Shown: positions 1-12,700, numbered from the stretch's first letter. The stretch: 64,000 nt of DNA from Telmatactis stephensoni (GCA_029948255.1 JALIZF010001413.1:1-64000), one strand, 5' to 3'. Notes: generated by a model from the letters alone, not told the origin. Made by a program: numbers and translations.

Positions 1-110
1 CCTTTTTCACTCCCCTGACACGCCGTTTTAATTGTCAGGACGTATCGTTACAAAGCATCCAAATGTTCAAGTAAAACTTTTCTCATATAAATTCGTTCAC
101 ATTTACATCA
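1..110. repeat. Interspersed repeat shared with 27750-27862
   Basis: The first 110 bases are recognisably the same sequence as 27750-27862, in the intron between the SRCR and EGF exons of gene B (shared blocks such as CGCCGTTTTA, TGTCAGGA and AAATTCGTT, in the same order and strand). Seen by eye only. It may be a short interspersed element, or intron sequence conserved between the paralogous genes. The left edge of the window cuts it. Confidence 0.5.
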
Positions 111-192
111 ACAAGGGGGAAGAGGGGGAGAGAGGGAGGGAGAGAGTAATTGATTCACTGATTGGACCTGACTGAATCATTTTCCTCTTCAG

Positions 193-3100
193 TTGTTAAA
201 ACAAATGTTACATGTAGAGAGAATTACATGGAAATCAATCTGGCAAAAATTCACTTTCAAAAAGTCGATGGGCGTAATCTTCACCTTAAAGATACTAATT
301 GTAGAGCAACAGAATCTCAACATGTGATCACATTACGAGCACCTCTCAATGGCTGTGGGACAACTTACACGGAAGATAACAATACCATTGCTTTCCTCAA
401 TGAGGTAGTTTATTGTATGAATTTCTGGTTTGTGCGTTTCCACGTTATATATAATAGCTTATAAGAGAAATTGCAGGATGTACTAAAAATTTACAATTTG
501 GTTTATGAATTTCACATATATGTTTTGCTTTCTTTTACGAAAGACCCCTGCCCCTGGGTTATGTCTTACTGTTTGTACCATGATTGTTTCATTGAATTAG
601 GTGGGTGACGATCAACAGTATAAAAATGGACAAATTTCTTCAATCACTCGTGATCATCTGATCGTGCTTCCATTTTACTGCAAGTATTCCAGACGAAAAC
701 TGGTCAGTACGAGTTTCGCACCTTCAAAGAGACTACTTTACGCTTCTGAAGGTATCTATCCAATTTAGCCATTCTGAGTTTGATCACTGACAGAATTAGA
801 TGCCACAAGTCCCGTTACCAATTAATACTACTACCATTTCAAACGGCAAAATATACATTTTTTATATTGAAAAGTTATTTTCATAAGAATGAGTTTTTGT
901 TGCTATAATAATTTTAATTAATGCTGTGTTTGGCTAATTTGAAAGCAGTATCTTGATTTGCTCATGCAACTGCCCGATTATAGTTGTCCAAGTACGGCCA
1001 ACTGTCGGGTTATACTATCTTATTACAACTTCCAGATTGATAAGTGGAATTAAATAGAGCAGTCTTCCACCAATCAGATTTGGGCAAATTGTACTTGTGT
1101 ATCGAGTTACGTTGGTGGCGTGGTTGTTCGCCGCTCGTCTTCCAGCTCTGCCTCAGTCCCGGATACAATTCTTGGCTCAATTAAGCCATACGCGAACTGA
1201 GTTCATTTCTGATGTATTGTCGCGCGATTTTTGTCCCTTGTCATGAGGGCTTTTCCTCGTATTCTTCGATTTCGTCCTTCAGCAAAAAAAGAAAAACCAA
1301 CTTGTGAGTTGAGTGGTGCACGCATAGAATATCGAATGTAGAGGTAATGAGTTTGGAGCTATTGTCACTTAAAAACCCCCTTTGGGGAGTGCCAATTAAA
1401 ATATCTATATTAATTTATTCTATTAACTTGTCTCTCCAATGTTTTCATAGGCAGCTTCGGCAACTTCACCTTCACCATGGATCTGTACCAAACATCTCTA
1501 TACCAAACACCATACTCTCCACTTGATTACCCAGTAGCTGTGGATCTGAATGAGAATCTTTACGTTCAATTTGGAGTAAAGAACACCATCTCTGATTTGG
1601 TGGTATTTGCTGATTTATGTTATGCCACAACTTCAGCCGACCCAAACTCATCGCCACGATACGCGTTTCTGGAGCGAGGGTAAGAACATTAATCAGAGTG
1701 TCTAAACGGGGGCCACCATTGATATCAGTTAACAAGTAAATGTTCCGTCATTTATCGGTTATCAGTTAAATATTTGGACCTTTCATAGTTACCAGTTAAG
1801 CACTAGCTAATAATTAAAATAAACTAATTTCTTAAGATTATATAAGTACATACTTTCTAAATAAATATTAATTAGAACAAACTATTCAATTTAGAACATG
1901 CATAGTGTTCAACTTTCCTTGAGAAAAAAATAGCCCGGGATAGTCATTACTTACTCATTGATGTAGTCATTACTACATTGCACAGCTACGCCTCTGCCTC
2001 CACCCCCGGGGGTACTCCCTTGCAAAAGTGGTAGGGGTGCTCGACGGACCTTTTATAGGGTCGAAAATATGACCCGCTCGTACCTTTTAGGGTTTCCGGT
2101 TCATAGCTTACCTTTTAGGGTCAGGATAACGGAACTCGCATAAAGATTGGAACGATTTCACATACGAATATTCTCTATTAACAATGTGGTCGTACCTTTT
2201 AGGGTATAAAATTGGCATCTCCGCACCTTTTAAGATCATTTTCAAAACCCTCCTTCGAGCACCCCTACCACTTTTGTAACAGGTTGTTTTCGATAGAAAA
2301 TATTGATTAACCAAAAAATATTTTTTTAATTAGAAGATAAATTCTTTTATTTCCCCTCCTCTTTTAGATGTGTGCTTGATTCCACCATGGTTTACAGTTA
2401 CTCCTCAAGCAGGTCATTTCAGCGCTTCTCCATCAAATCGTTCCGTTTTGTCTACTCCAATGACCAGATGGTCTATCTTCACTGTGAGCTGATGGTATGC
2501 CACCGTAACTCGGCCAACTCCAGGTGTTCAAGTGGCTGCATAAGCTCAAGACGACGTCGTGCGACTTCTGAGTACAAAGACACGAGCAAGACATATGATA
2601 TGTCTGTTGGTCCTTTCGTGAAGAAAAACCAAGACGCCGAAAAAAGCGAACAGGTTGATAAAGGTAATGACCAGAAAATATAAACATTTTTGTATAAATA
2701 ATTAGCCGTTCAGTTGGTTGAGTTCCAATCTTTAGTGCGGAAGTTCGGGGTTCGATCCCCCGGCCGGACCAACACTCAAGGTCTTTAAATAATTTAAGGA
2801 AAAAGTGCTGCCTTTGTATAGTTACATCTGACAAATGGTAACACCTTAACGTCTTCGTGGATAAGGATGTTAAACCGTGGGACTTCACGATTTTGCATTA
2901 GAGGCACGTTAAAGAACCCACACCAATATATTCGGGGAGAGAAGGTTATGAGATTGCCGGTGTGTGTGTGTTTGGTCTGACCTACTACACTACAGGGCCC
3001 ACAGTAATAAGGAGAAAGCTGTTGTGGTATCCCTGCTTTCAACGGAGAGAATAGCTTGTAAACTAAGCTAAACTAAAACTAGCAATTATATTTGGCATCG

Positions 3101-3711
3101 GTAGTTCTTCAGTTGGTCACCAAGAAGCTCACGGTTCGCCCTTTACCCCCTCTCTCCTTCAGTGCTTCTTTTACGCGGATTAGAACTTCGGACCCGAACT
3201 TCGATTAGAAAGAAGTCGAAACAAGTGTGAGGTGCCTGGGGATCGAACTCAGGACCCCTCGTTCAGACCTTGAACTAAACAACTTAGCAATATTTGATGA
3301 TGCCTAGCAGTGAAGCTGATTTTTTAACTTATTGTTATTTTATTTTTTATGCTCAGTTACCCTTGGGGCATCTGTATCAGTTGGAATTGTTGCTTTGCTT
3401 CTGGTTGTCGTGTTAGTCGTAGTATTGCGCAAGAAACTGCAAAAAAAGTATCCAAGTATCTTGAATACACCATCAGTTTCGCCTGCTCCATCCGACACCA
3501 CGAAAGCTTCAGTGAAGTCGTATGAACAGAATGGAGTGCACCTTGACGAGAAACTAGCAAAGGTAGAAATTTAAAGAAAACAAACTTTAAATTTCTATGG
3601 TTATTCTTATACCCCTGGTAAAAACAGATTGAGTCTTTTAGTTTGGTGTAATTTAAAGAAGATTTCAAATATAGTGTATCTCGTTTCTATAAACACTTAG
3701 TTTCCAATAAA
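193..3711 (+). CDS. ZP gene A, 3' part: ZP domain, furin-like site, transmembrane tail
   Basis: Five exons with consistent phases and GT-AG borders: 193-404, 601-751, 1451-1679, 2368-2663, 3357-3574 (TAA at 3572-3574). They encode a zona pellucida domain with ten cysteines: four in ZP-N over exons 1-2, six in ZP-C over exons 3-4. A basic SRRRRAT site after the last ZP cysteines fits the usual consensus furin cleavage position, and the last exon gives one hydrophobic helix (about 24 residues, rich in V/L) followed by RKKLQKK and a short cytoplasmic tail. ZP domains polymerise extracellular proteins into filaments or matrices after cleavage; that role is family knowledge. The upstream modules lie outside the window. 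All visible exons are open. AATAAA at 3706-3711 is a plausible poly(A) signal. Function in this organism is unknown. Confidence 0.88.
2010..2280. mobile_element. MITE with 22-bp TIRs and TACCTTTTAGGG motifs
   Basis: TIRs at 2023-2044 and 2255-2276 are inverted copies (AAAAGTGGTAGGGGTGCTCGA read inwards from both sides). Between them the motif TACCTTTTAGGG occurs three times (about 2081, 2110, 2193). It lies in the third intron of gene A and is absent from the matching intron of gene B. A related element with the same motif is at 25150-25510. No coding capacity. Confidence 0.7.
2700..3062 (+). repeat. tRNA-derived SINE (copy A)
   Basis: The head (about 2703-2771) has a tRNA-like B box (GGTTCGATCCC) and a degenerate A box. 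It is followed by a body with GATAAGGATGTTAAACCG and AAAGAACCCACACC, a layout familiar from marine invertebrate tRNA-SINEs. The same SINE is at the orthologous place in gene B (56566-57250), so it predates the duplication. Its empty TTAA at 2785-2788 corresponds to the insertion site of a MITE in the gene B copy. Confidence 0.7.
3706..3711 (+). promoter_or_regulatory. Poly(A) signal AATAAA of gene A
   Basis: First AATAAA after the stop codon, 132 bases downstream. The matching position in gene B (about 59225) reads CCAATGGGAAA and has lost it. A second AATAAA at 4014-4019 is shared by both copies. Confidence 0.5.
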
Positions 3712-3804
3712 AAAATATTAGTTTGGTATGACGTGAAAGGATTGTCTAAAACGTCGATATATGCCTCATTTTCAAGCTCTTCACATTGTAGTATTAGGGC
3801 AGAT

Positions 3805-3937
3805 CTCGTATGACTGGGAAAACGGCTCGATCACTGCAAGGCGCGGTTACGGTAGGAACCTCGAATGTTTTCATAGACATCAGTTACGACACTGGTACGG
3901 TTACGGTACGGCGCGGTAAGTTTTCCACTCATGCGAT
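3805..3937. mobile_element. Short MITE, TIR TCGTATGANTGGGAAA
   Basis: Inverted ends TCTCGTATGACTGGGAAAA and TTTTCCACTCATGCGA enclose GGTACGG-rich sequence. The same element is at the equivalent place in copy B (59361-59493), and an independent, more diverged copy is at 18005-18136. Inherited from before the duplication. Confidence 0.6.
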
Positions 3938-4123
3938 AACAGCTCTATAAGTCTGTGCTTCATTTACGACTGCTAGTTGTTAACATATTGTGGTATTTCA
4001 ACTCAAAAGACACCAATAAACGTGCAATATGTCACATACATTAGTCCAGGATTATTATGTAGCTAGTATTGTTGTACCTGCTGTTGGACTTGAAACTGGA
4101 CAGGGATGGCAGAGTGTCTTTTT

Positions 4124-4354
4124 AATAGACCATTTTACGGTTCTTGTCGTGGCGGTTTAACCTCTGCCTCGACAACGTGAAATATATTCAGTTTAGAAAT
4201 TGACTGCAGTAATGGTAATATAAGGAATGTGCACATCAACAAATTAAACAGTCGAAACACTTAAAATTCCACGGACTGTAGTCAAATTCTAAAGAATATA
4301 CTACTGCACTGTCGAGGCTGAGGTTGAACGACGAGAACCGTGAAATGGTCTATT
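4124..4354. mobile_element. MITE present only in copy A
   Basis: The ends AATAGACCATTTTACGGTTC and GAACCGTGAAATGGTCTATT are inverted repeats. Copy B reads GTCTTTTTTAATTGAGG at this place (about 63567-63581) without the 231 bases, so the insertion followed the duplication. Target-site duplication is unclear because the site is only A and T. A partial relative ends at about 38875 (ATGGTCTATT). Confidence 0.65.
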
Positions 4355-4709
4355 GAGGATGGAATGGGGGAGGGGTTGTAACCACCAGGATCATCCAGCT
4401 CTGATAAGAGTGACGTATGCAAGAACAAATCCTTTTATATGTGAGGGTCTGTAGATAACGTGAAGTATTTGTAACTGCTCTTCTACTAAACATATTATCA
4501 GTTCTCTAAGTTCCCCCTCCCGTCTCGGCTGTACATGCTTGGAAATGATTACCCAGAAACTATTCCCTGACCACAAATTCTTTCAATTGGGTTATCATTA
4601 AAAAAATATTGCTCCACAAAGCAATGATGGCAAAACATCGACCATAAGCAATGTAGATAGTACAGCCAGCAGATCAAAAGAGCGGTTCACATGCAAAGGT
4701 AACAGAAAA

Positions 4710-6280
4710 ATGGTTGGCGGTGATGCGGTTTTACGTTTTTTTGATGCGGTTATTAATTGTTATTTGAACCTGATGTTTTGCGGTTTTTGACTTCAGATTT
4801 TGTACACGGTTTTCGGTTTTGGGGATTTTGACAATTTTGTTGCGAGTTTTTCTCAATTTTGTTCATCATTAGTTTGAATCCTGCTTAACGTCTTGGAATA
4901 AACTTTTTGCTGTTGTGTTTTATTTCATGTACTGAAGGCAGGCTTCCTGTTTTTTTTTGTTTTGTTTTTTTCTTCTTCTTCTTCTTCTTTTCCCTTGGGG
5001 CCACAAAACAAAAGAAGTCAGCCATGTTCATATAATCAGGCCCTCATATGGTTTCTCGCTAAGATTGGAAAAAAGGACACAAGCCGTGTGTTCGCTATGC
5101 GATTAAATAAAGCGCGCTTTTGTCACGAACAACACAGGAAGCTTGCCTTACATAAAATAAAACATAACAGCAAAAAGTTATTTTTTTCTTCAATACATCT
5201 TTTTTCAATCAAAATGCTGCATGCAAACTTCACCGCGCTTCGATTCACTGTCATGCAGTCTTTAAGCTGCATTTTTCGATTCAGAAACGCTCAAATAGTG
5301 CACGGTTCTTTTTCATAGTCTTACGAAAGATGATGTTTCTACTGCGTACTTTGATTTAGGGGATGGGTTGCTGTCACACACCGTTTTGAAAACAAAGCAT
5401 TGTATTGCATAAAATGTGTATTGCATGCACAGTCAATTACAAAGAGACTTGCAGACATCATTGTGAAACCTGAAAACATGTTTTGATGATGGCGAAAGTC
5501 AGTCGAGTGAGCTAAAAATAGCACAAGATGTGTTAATGTCGTTCCGTTAATCATTAAAAGACTGGCTCTTAGGGATGGATTTCAAGTCTTCCGTACAGAT
5601 CCTTGAATTTCTGAAATCGTTGTGAAGCCATTTATTTCCACGATAATCAGATGAGAAGAAAGTTTGAGGTAAAGAGGAATGAAAACATTCAAAGTTACTA
5701 TGGTAACGAAACCAAACATTGTAGATGGTAACTATAAACACTCTCTTGTTAAAAGTAAGATTAATAACATTGCATACATACCTCAAACCAATACTAAATC
5801 GCTAATAGACGAAAATAGTACCACAGCAATTTTTTATTAATTTTTGTCACTGTGTGACTAAATGTCCTCGAAGAAGGCCTTAAATTGGCCAAAAAATAAC
5901 TGAAAAAATTCGAAGGAATGTAACGGATGAGAGGATACATGTTCTAGAAAGATCATATTTATAGCGTTACCATGGCTTCACAAAAAAACAAACCCTGCAA
6001 GAAACTGTAAACAATGTGTTGTAATGGTAACAAGGTGCTCAAAAGATACCTTGAATTGAATATGGAACTTGATCTAAGAGAGATTAACAAAGACAATATT
6101 GCATTTATTATTTGAAGGACAACTTTATGGCTCTAAGTAAATAGTTCCATACAGAGTTCGTTGCAAAATCATTTTTAATTATTGATGACCTTTGATTTCA
6201 TATAAACAAAACGTTTGCACAGTATGAACGATATATAATTGCATTCCTTCAGACTTGTTTACTATCGCCCAAGTACCCCC
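4710..6280. other. Intergenic spacer, nothing recognised
   Basis: Between the end of the duplicated block and the promoter region of gene B. It contains a degenerate tract with repeated GATGCGGTT and a CTT run at about 4972-4990. Short open frames here are not supported by motifs, codon character or splice signals. Confidence 0.5.
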
Positions 6281-6284
6281 TCCC

Positions 6285-6589
6285 CTCACTGCAAATGATT
6301 TTTTACGCCGTACTTCCGCATTATTGATCACGTGATAAACGACCAATGAAATTTGACGCCATGGTGCGTAGTAACTGTTTCTGCACCAATCAATTGGTCA
6401 TACTTAACCCTGACTAGGCGTGGCAAAGATATAACAGAGTTAAACCCACTGTCAGATGCCCCAGAATTTTTACCTTTTACAGTGTTATAGGCACTGTTGG
6501 TTCATCTCGCAAACAAAAAGCATTTGAAAAAGGCAGGGCTAAGTGCACTCTGATACCAAATTCCAGGACGTTAAGCAGGATTTAAACTA
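6285..6589 (+). promoter_or_regulatory. Candidate promoter and 5' UTR of gene B
   Basis: Immediately upstream of the signal-peptide ATG at 6590. CCAAT boxes occur at about 6340 (CCAATGAA) and 6385 (CCAATCAA), and a TATA-like GATATAAC at about 6428. No transcript evidence is available, so the start site is inferred from position only. Confidence 0.3.
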
Positions 6590-6712
6590 ATGATGATCAT
6601 GAAGAAGTTGCTCGTGCAAGTATCTCTTGTGCTCATTGTCAGTTTGGTTGTGAACGCATCGCACTTTAGAGGAGGAATCATCTCCTACAAGCCAAGTGGA
6701 AACCCTTACTCG
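6590..6712 (+). CDS. Gene B exon 1: signal peptide and start of N-terminal domain
   Basis: ATG at 6590, 41 codons, then donor GTGAGT at 6713. The peptide begins MMIMKK, followed by about 17 hydrophobic residues ([15 protein letters not shown]), and a likely signal-peptidase site after VNA, giving a mature start [14 protein letters not shown]. The exon ends in phase 0 and reads directly into exon 2 at 24051 (NPYS then [11 protein letters not shown]), which makes one sensible sequence. The first ATG of three in frame was chosen. Too short and split to appear in a simple ORF scan. Confidence 0.7.
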
Positions 6713-9700
6713 GTGAGTAATTAAATGTTTAGGGTTATAATAATTGTTAGACATCTGGTTATTTTGCATGTTGATTATGAGGTCTCAGAATCTGCATATC
6801 AACATCTATTAATTGAAAAGGAAACTATGCGGAACATTTATCACTTCGTATCTTTTTGAACTGCCTTGCCATAGGCTATAATACATTGTTGTGGATTACG
6901 ACGTACGATTGCTAAGTTGCTAAAGTTGCTACTTTCTTCAGTTGAAACTTTTCACTGGGAAAAAATTCTCACTACATAACCGCCTGTCAATCAATGCCTT
7001 CTTGTGTTGCTATTCATTCTTTGCTGAAAGACTTAGAATGACTTGCCATTTTTTCTGCTCAAACTTATACAAAAGATACAGTCATATATACCTTAAATAT
7101 ATACTTTTGTAGTCCCCTTACCTTCCCTACTGTTACATACGCCTGACTAACCAAGGTTGCTTAATGAGCTGTGCAAAGTCTTTTGTCTAGTTTTATGTTT
7201 ACTCTATAGCCTTTTTTGAAGCAAAGGTATCAACTGTATAAGCTGTTCATTTGCGTAACCTATAACGGCATGTCAAGGTTTTGGATTATTTTGTATGACT
7301 TCATGAAAATTGCTAAATGTAAAATAACCTGAGTAAAGTTTTTAAGTTTACCTTAAGGGGGCTGAAAACGGGTTTCATAAATACCTATACACTCAAAGAA
7401 AATGTCCCAGATCTCATTTTTGTCAAAATCTCATTTTGAAGCGATATATCATACTATGGCTGATGAAATAAGAATTCGGATATTTTTCATAATTTATCAC
7501 GCTTGCTGTTGTCATGGCAACAACTGACGACCGGCAAACTTTATTTTGTTTAAAAATTTCATGTTTGTTAAAATAGCAATGTCGTATATAAATTATTGGT
7601 AGCTCCGATCATAATGATTTAAGCGTCAAAAGAAACAAGAAAGTATCTCTAGTTTTGCTATGACTTTTTAAGGTGTTTACCAATAGTATTTTGCTGATCG
7701 ATTTTGACAAAACTTCCAATTTTATTTTTGAAAATTGGTCAACTTACATTTGTCTGATCAAATTAAAATGATTTCACACAAGATACTAAGGAGGGATTGA
7801 AGATTTGATTGATGCCAATTTTTTTCGTTTGAATGGTCGACTATTAATATTCAAACGAAAGCACAGTTGACGAGAAAAAAATCTATCTCTTCAAAGGAAC
7901 AACTTACATCAAAGCCGCTCACAGGACAAATAAGCAAAGACTTTTGGCAACTTTTGACATCAATTAAACGATATTTTGCGAAAGTTGGATGTTTTTCTCG
8001 TTCTTTAATTTCGAGTCACCAAATTGAATAGTTTTGATAAGTCTTTCGCGATTTATTCAAAATCCCTCTGATAAAACTTTCTGAATTTGGGTTGGTTAAC
8101 TGTGCAAGAAAGTAAAGTTTAACACCTATATACCCATTTTTCTAGAGCTCATCCAAAACGGAAGATATTGTAGGAAAACTGAAATCAATGATCTTTGTTT
8201 TTCGTTGCCATAGCAACGTATCATGGGAAAAAATTAGCATCAATCAAATCTTCAATCCCTCCTTAGTATCTTGTGTGAAAATAATTTTGATCAGACAAAG
8301 TACTGTAAGTTGACCAACTTTCAAAAATAAAATTGGAAGTTTTGTCAAAATCGATCACCAAAATACTACTGGTGAACACCTTAATAAGGTTTTTGAGGGG
8401 AAGAGAAGAGAAGAAATGAGAAGAGATGAGAAGCGATGAAAAGAGATGAAAAAAGAGGAGAAGAGATGAGAAAGAAAGAAAGAAAAGAAAAGAAAAGAAA
8501 AGAAAAGAAAAGCAAAGCAAAGCAAAGCAAAGCAAAGCAAAGCAAAGCAAAGCAAAGCAAAGCAAAGCAAAGCAAAGCAAAGCAAAGCAAAGCAAAGCAA
8601 AGCAAAGCAAAGAAAAGAAAAGAAAAGAAAAGAAAAGAAAAGAAAAGAAAAGAAAAGAAAAGAAAAGAAATGAAATGAAAAGAAATGAAATGAAATGAAA
8701 TGAAATGAAATGAAAAGAAAAGAAAAGATAAGATAAGATAAGAAAAGAGAGGAGAAAAGAAGAGAAGAGAAGAAAAGAGAAGAAAAGAGAAGAGATAAGA
8801 AAGAAATGAAAAGAGAAAAAGAAAGACAAGAGAAAAGAAAGACAAGAGAAAAAAGACAAGAGAAAAGAGAAAAGAAGAGAAGAGAGGAAAGGAGAAGAAA
8901 ATAGAAGAGAAGAAAAGAGAAGAGCAAAGAAGAGAAGAGATGTCAAGACAAGACAAGACAAGACAAGACAAGACAAGACAAGACAAGACAAGACAAGACA
9001 AGACAAGACAAGACAAGACAAGACAAGACAAGACAAGACAAGATAAGGCAAGATAAGACAAGACAAGAGAAAAGAAGACAAGACAAGAGAAAAGAAGACA
9101 AGACCAGACAAGACAAGATAAGGCAAGATAAGACAAGACAAGACAAGACAAGATAATGCAAGACAAGACAAGACAAGACAAGACAAGACAAGACAAGACA
9201 AGACAAGACAAGACAAGACAAGACAAGACAAGACAAGACAAGACAAGACAAGACAAGACAAGACAAGACAAGACAAGACAAGACAAGACAGGACAGGACA
9301 AGACAAGACAAGACAAGACAAGACAAGACAAGATAATGCAAGACAAGACAAGACAAGATAATGCAAGACAAGACAAGACAAGACTAGACAAGATAATGCA
9401 AGACAAGACAAGACAAGACAAGACAAGATAATGCAAGACAAGACAAGACAAGACAAGACAAGACAAGACAAGATAAGGCAAGATAAGACAAGACAAGACA
9501 GGATAAGGCAAGATAAGACAAGATAAGGCAAGATAAGACAAGACAAGACAAGACAAGATAAGGCAAGATAAGACAAGACAAGATAAGAGAAAAGAAGACA
9601 AGACAAGAGAAAAGAAGACAAGACAAGAGAAAAGAAGACAAGACAAGACAAGACAAGACAAGATAATGCAAGACAAGACAAGAAAAGACCAGACAAGACA

Positions 9701-12700
9701 AGATAAGGCAAGATAAGACAAAACAAGACAAGAGAAAAGAAGACAAGACAAGAGAAAAGAAGACAAGAGAAACGAAGACAAGACAAGACAAGACAAGACA
9801 AGACAAGACAAGACAAGACAAGATAATGCAAGACAAGACAAGACAAGATAATGCAAGACAAGACAAGACAAGACAAGATAATGCAAGACAAGACAAGACA
9901 AGACAAGATAATGCAAGACAAGACAAGACAAGATAAGGCAAGATAAGACAAGACAAGAGAAAAGAAGACAAGACAAGACAAGACAAGACAAGATAATGCA
10001 AGACAAGACAAGAAAAGACAAGACAAGATAATGCAAGACAAGACAAGACAAGACAAGATGAGACGAGACGAGACGAGACGAGACGAGACGAGACGAGGAG
10101 AGAAGAGAGAGAAGAGAAGAGAAGAGAAGAGATGTCAAGACAAGACAAGACAAGACAAGACAAGACAAGATAAGGCAAGATAAGACAAGACAAGACAAGA
10201 TAATGCAAGACAAGACAAGACAAGACAGGATAATGCAAGACAAGACAAGATAAGGCAAGATAGGACAAGATAAGGCAAGATAAGACAAGACAAGACAAGA
10301 TAAGGCAAGATAAGACAAGACAAGACAAGAGAAAAGAAGACAAGACAAGAGAAAAGAAGACAAGACAAGAGAAAAGAAGACAAGACAAGACAAGACAAGA
10401 CAAGACAAGACAAGACAAGACAAGACAAGACAAGACAAGACAAGACAAGATAATGCAAGACAAAACAAGAAAAGACCAGACAAGACAAGATAAGGCAAGA
10501 TAAGACAAGACAAGACAAGAGAAAAGAAGACAAGACAAGAGAAAAGAAGACAAGACAAGACAAGACAAGACAAGACAAGACAAGACAAGACAAGACAAGA
10601 CAAGACGAGACAAGACAAGATAATGCAAGACAAGACAAGACAAGATAATGCAAGACAAGACAAGACAAGATAATGCAAGACAAGACAAGACAAGACAAGA
10701 TAATGCAAGACAAGACAAGACAAGACAAGACAAGACAAGACAAGACAAGATAAGGCAAGACAAGACAAGACAAGACAAGATAAGGCAAGATAAGACAAGA
10801 CAAGACAAGAGAAAAGAAGACAAGACAAGAGAAAAGAAGACAAGACAAGAGAAAAGAAGACAAGACAAGACAAGACAAGACAAGATAATGCAAGACAAGA
10901 CAAGAAAAGACCAGACAAGACAAGATAAGGCAAGATAAGACAAGACAAGAGAAAAGAAGACAAGACAAGAGAAAAGAAGACAAGACAAGACAAGACAAGA
11001 CAAGACAAGATAATGCAAGACAAGACAAGACAAGATAATGCAAGGCAAGACAAGACAAGACAAGATAATGCAAGACAAGACAAGACAAGATAATGCAAGA
11101 CAAGACAAGACAAGACAAGACAAGATAAGGCAAGATAAGACAAGACAAGACAAGAGAAAAGAAGACAAGACAAGAGAAAAGAAGACAAGACAAGACAAGA
11201 CAAGACAAGACAAGACAAGACAAGACAAGACAAGACAAGACAAGATAATGCAAGACAAGACAAGACAAGATAATGCAAGACAAGACAAGACAAGATAATG
11301 CAAGACAAGACAAGACAAGACAAGATAATGCAAGACAAGACAAGACAAGACAAGACAAGACAAGACAAGACAAGACAAGACAAGACAAGACAAGATAAGT
11401 CAAGACAAGACAAGACAAGATAAGGCAAGATAAGGCAAGACAAGACAAGAGAAAAGAAGACAAGACAAGAGAAAAGAAGACAAGACAAGAGTAAAGAAGA
11501 CAAGACAAGACAAGACAAGACAAGACAAGACAAGACAAGACAAGACAAGACAAGACAAGACAAGACAAGACAAGACAAGACAAGATAATGCAAGACAAGA
11601 CAAGAAAAGACCAGACAAGACAAGATAAGGCAAGATAAGACAAGACAAGACAAGAGAAAAGAAGACAAGACAAGACAAGACAAGACAAGACAAGACAAGA
11701 CAAGACAAGACAAGACAAGACAAGATAATGCAAGACAAGACAAGACAAGATAATGCAAGACAAGACAAGACAAGACAAGATAATGCAAGACAAGACAAGA
11801 CAAGATAATGCAAGACAAGACAAGACAAGACAAGACAAGACAAGACAAGACAAGACAAGACAAGACAAGATAAGGCAAGATAAGACAAGACAAGACAAGA
11901 GAAAAGAAGACAAGACAAGAGAAAAGAAGACAAGACAAGACAAGACAGGACAAGACAAGATAATGCAAGACAAGACAAGACAAGACAAGACAAGATAATG
12001 CAAGACAAGACAAGACAAGACGAGACGAGACGAGACGAGACGAGACGAGACGAGACGAGACGAGACGAGACGAGACGAGACGAGACGAGACGAGACGAGA
12101 CGAGACGAGACGAGACGAGACGAGACGAGACGAGACGAGACGAGACGAGACGAGACGAGACGAGACGAGACGAGACGAGACGAGACGAGACGAGGCGAGA
12201 CGAGACGAGGCGAGACGAGACGAGGCGAGACGAGACGAGACGAGACGAGACGAGACGAGACGAGAGATTGGAAAGATAAGAAGAAAGGAGAGAGAAGAGA
12301 ACAAAAGAGAAGAGATTCAAGCATCTTGGTGAACTTGGTGAACTTGGTCCAAGGAACCCAAGAAGATGTTCTGAGTACAATGTTTAAACGCTTTTCCTCG
12401 TGGCAGCGACTACGTGTTGCTGTTGCTTGGTTAATGAGATACAAACGTTTCTTAGTGAATTCCTATCATCTACGTCATGGACATTGTGATCATGACAAAG
12501 ATTTAAGTCGTGGTGCGATCACCGTTCCAGAACTGAAAGAAGCTGAGCGTGAGATTATCAAACACGTGCAACGTCAATCTTTTTCACGAGAACTAGCTGT
12601 TCTTAAAGTGCGTGGATGTGGCGAAGGTACGTCGGAAAGGAACGAACTCCTCTACAGAAAGAAGGTGGTTGAAAGATCTAGCTCTATATACAAGTTAAGT

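Larger units (their letters stand above)
120..4709 (+). repeat. Segmental duplication, copy A (partner 53250-63940)
   Basis: Exons, introns and 3' flank of ZP gene A match the same parts of gene B throughout, including intronic DNA, so this is a genomic duplication and not only shared domains. Homology ends near 4709 (after AACAGAAAA) and near 63940 in the partner. Elements present in one copy and absent from the other give paired empty sites: 2785-2788, 3974-3975 and 4018-4020 here are the empty sites for three insertions in copy B. Confidence 0.85.

Noticed and set aside
1472..1735. Antisense open frames over ZP exons (also 2433-2888, 3357-3668, 55314-55499, 57539-57859)
   Set aside because: Shadows of the conserved + strand exons. 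The sense strand has domains, phases and splice sites.
8263..12444. Very long minus-strand open frames (up to about 1300 codons) and several + frames of 80-100 codons
   Set aside because: They are a direct result of the 5-base repeat without stop codons (SCLVL on minus, QDKTR on plus). No start context, domain or composition of a real protein.
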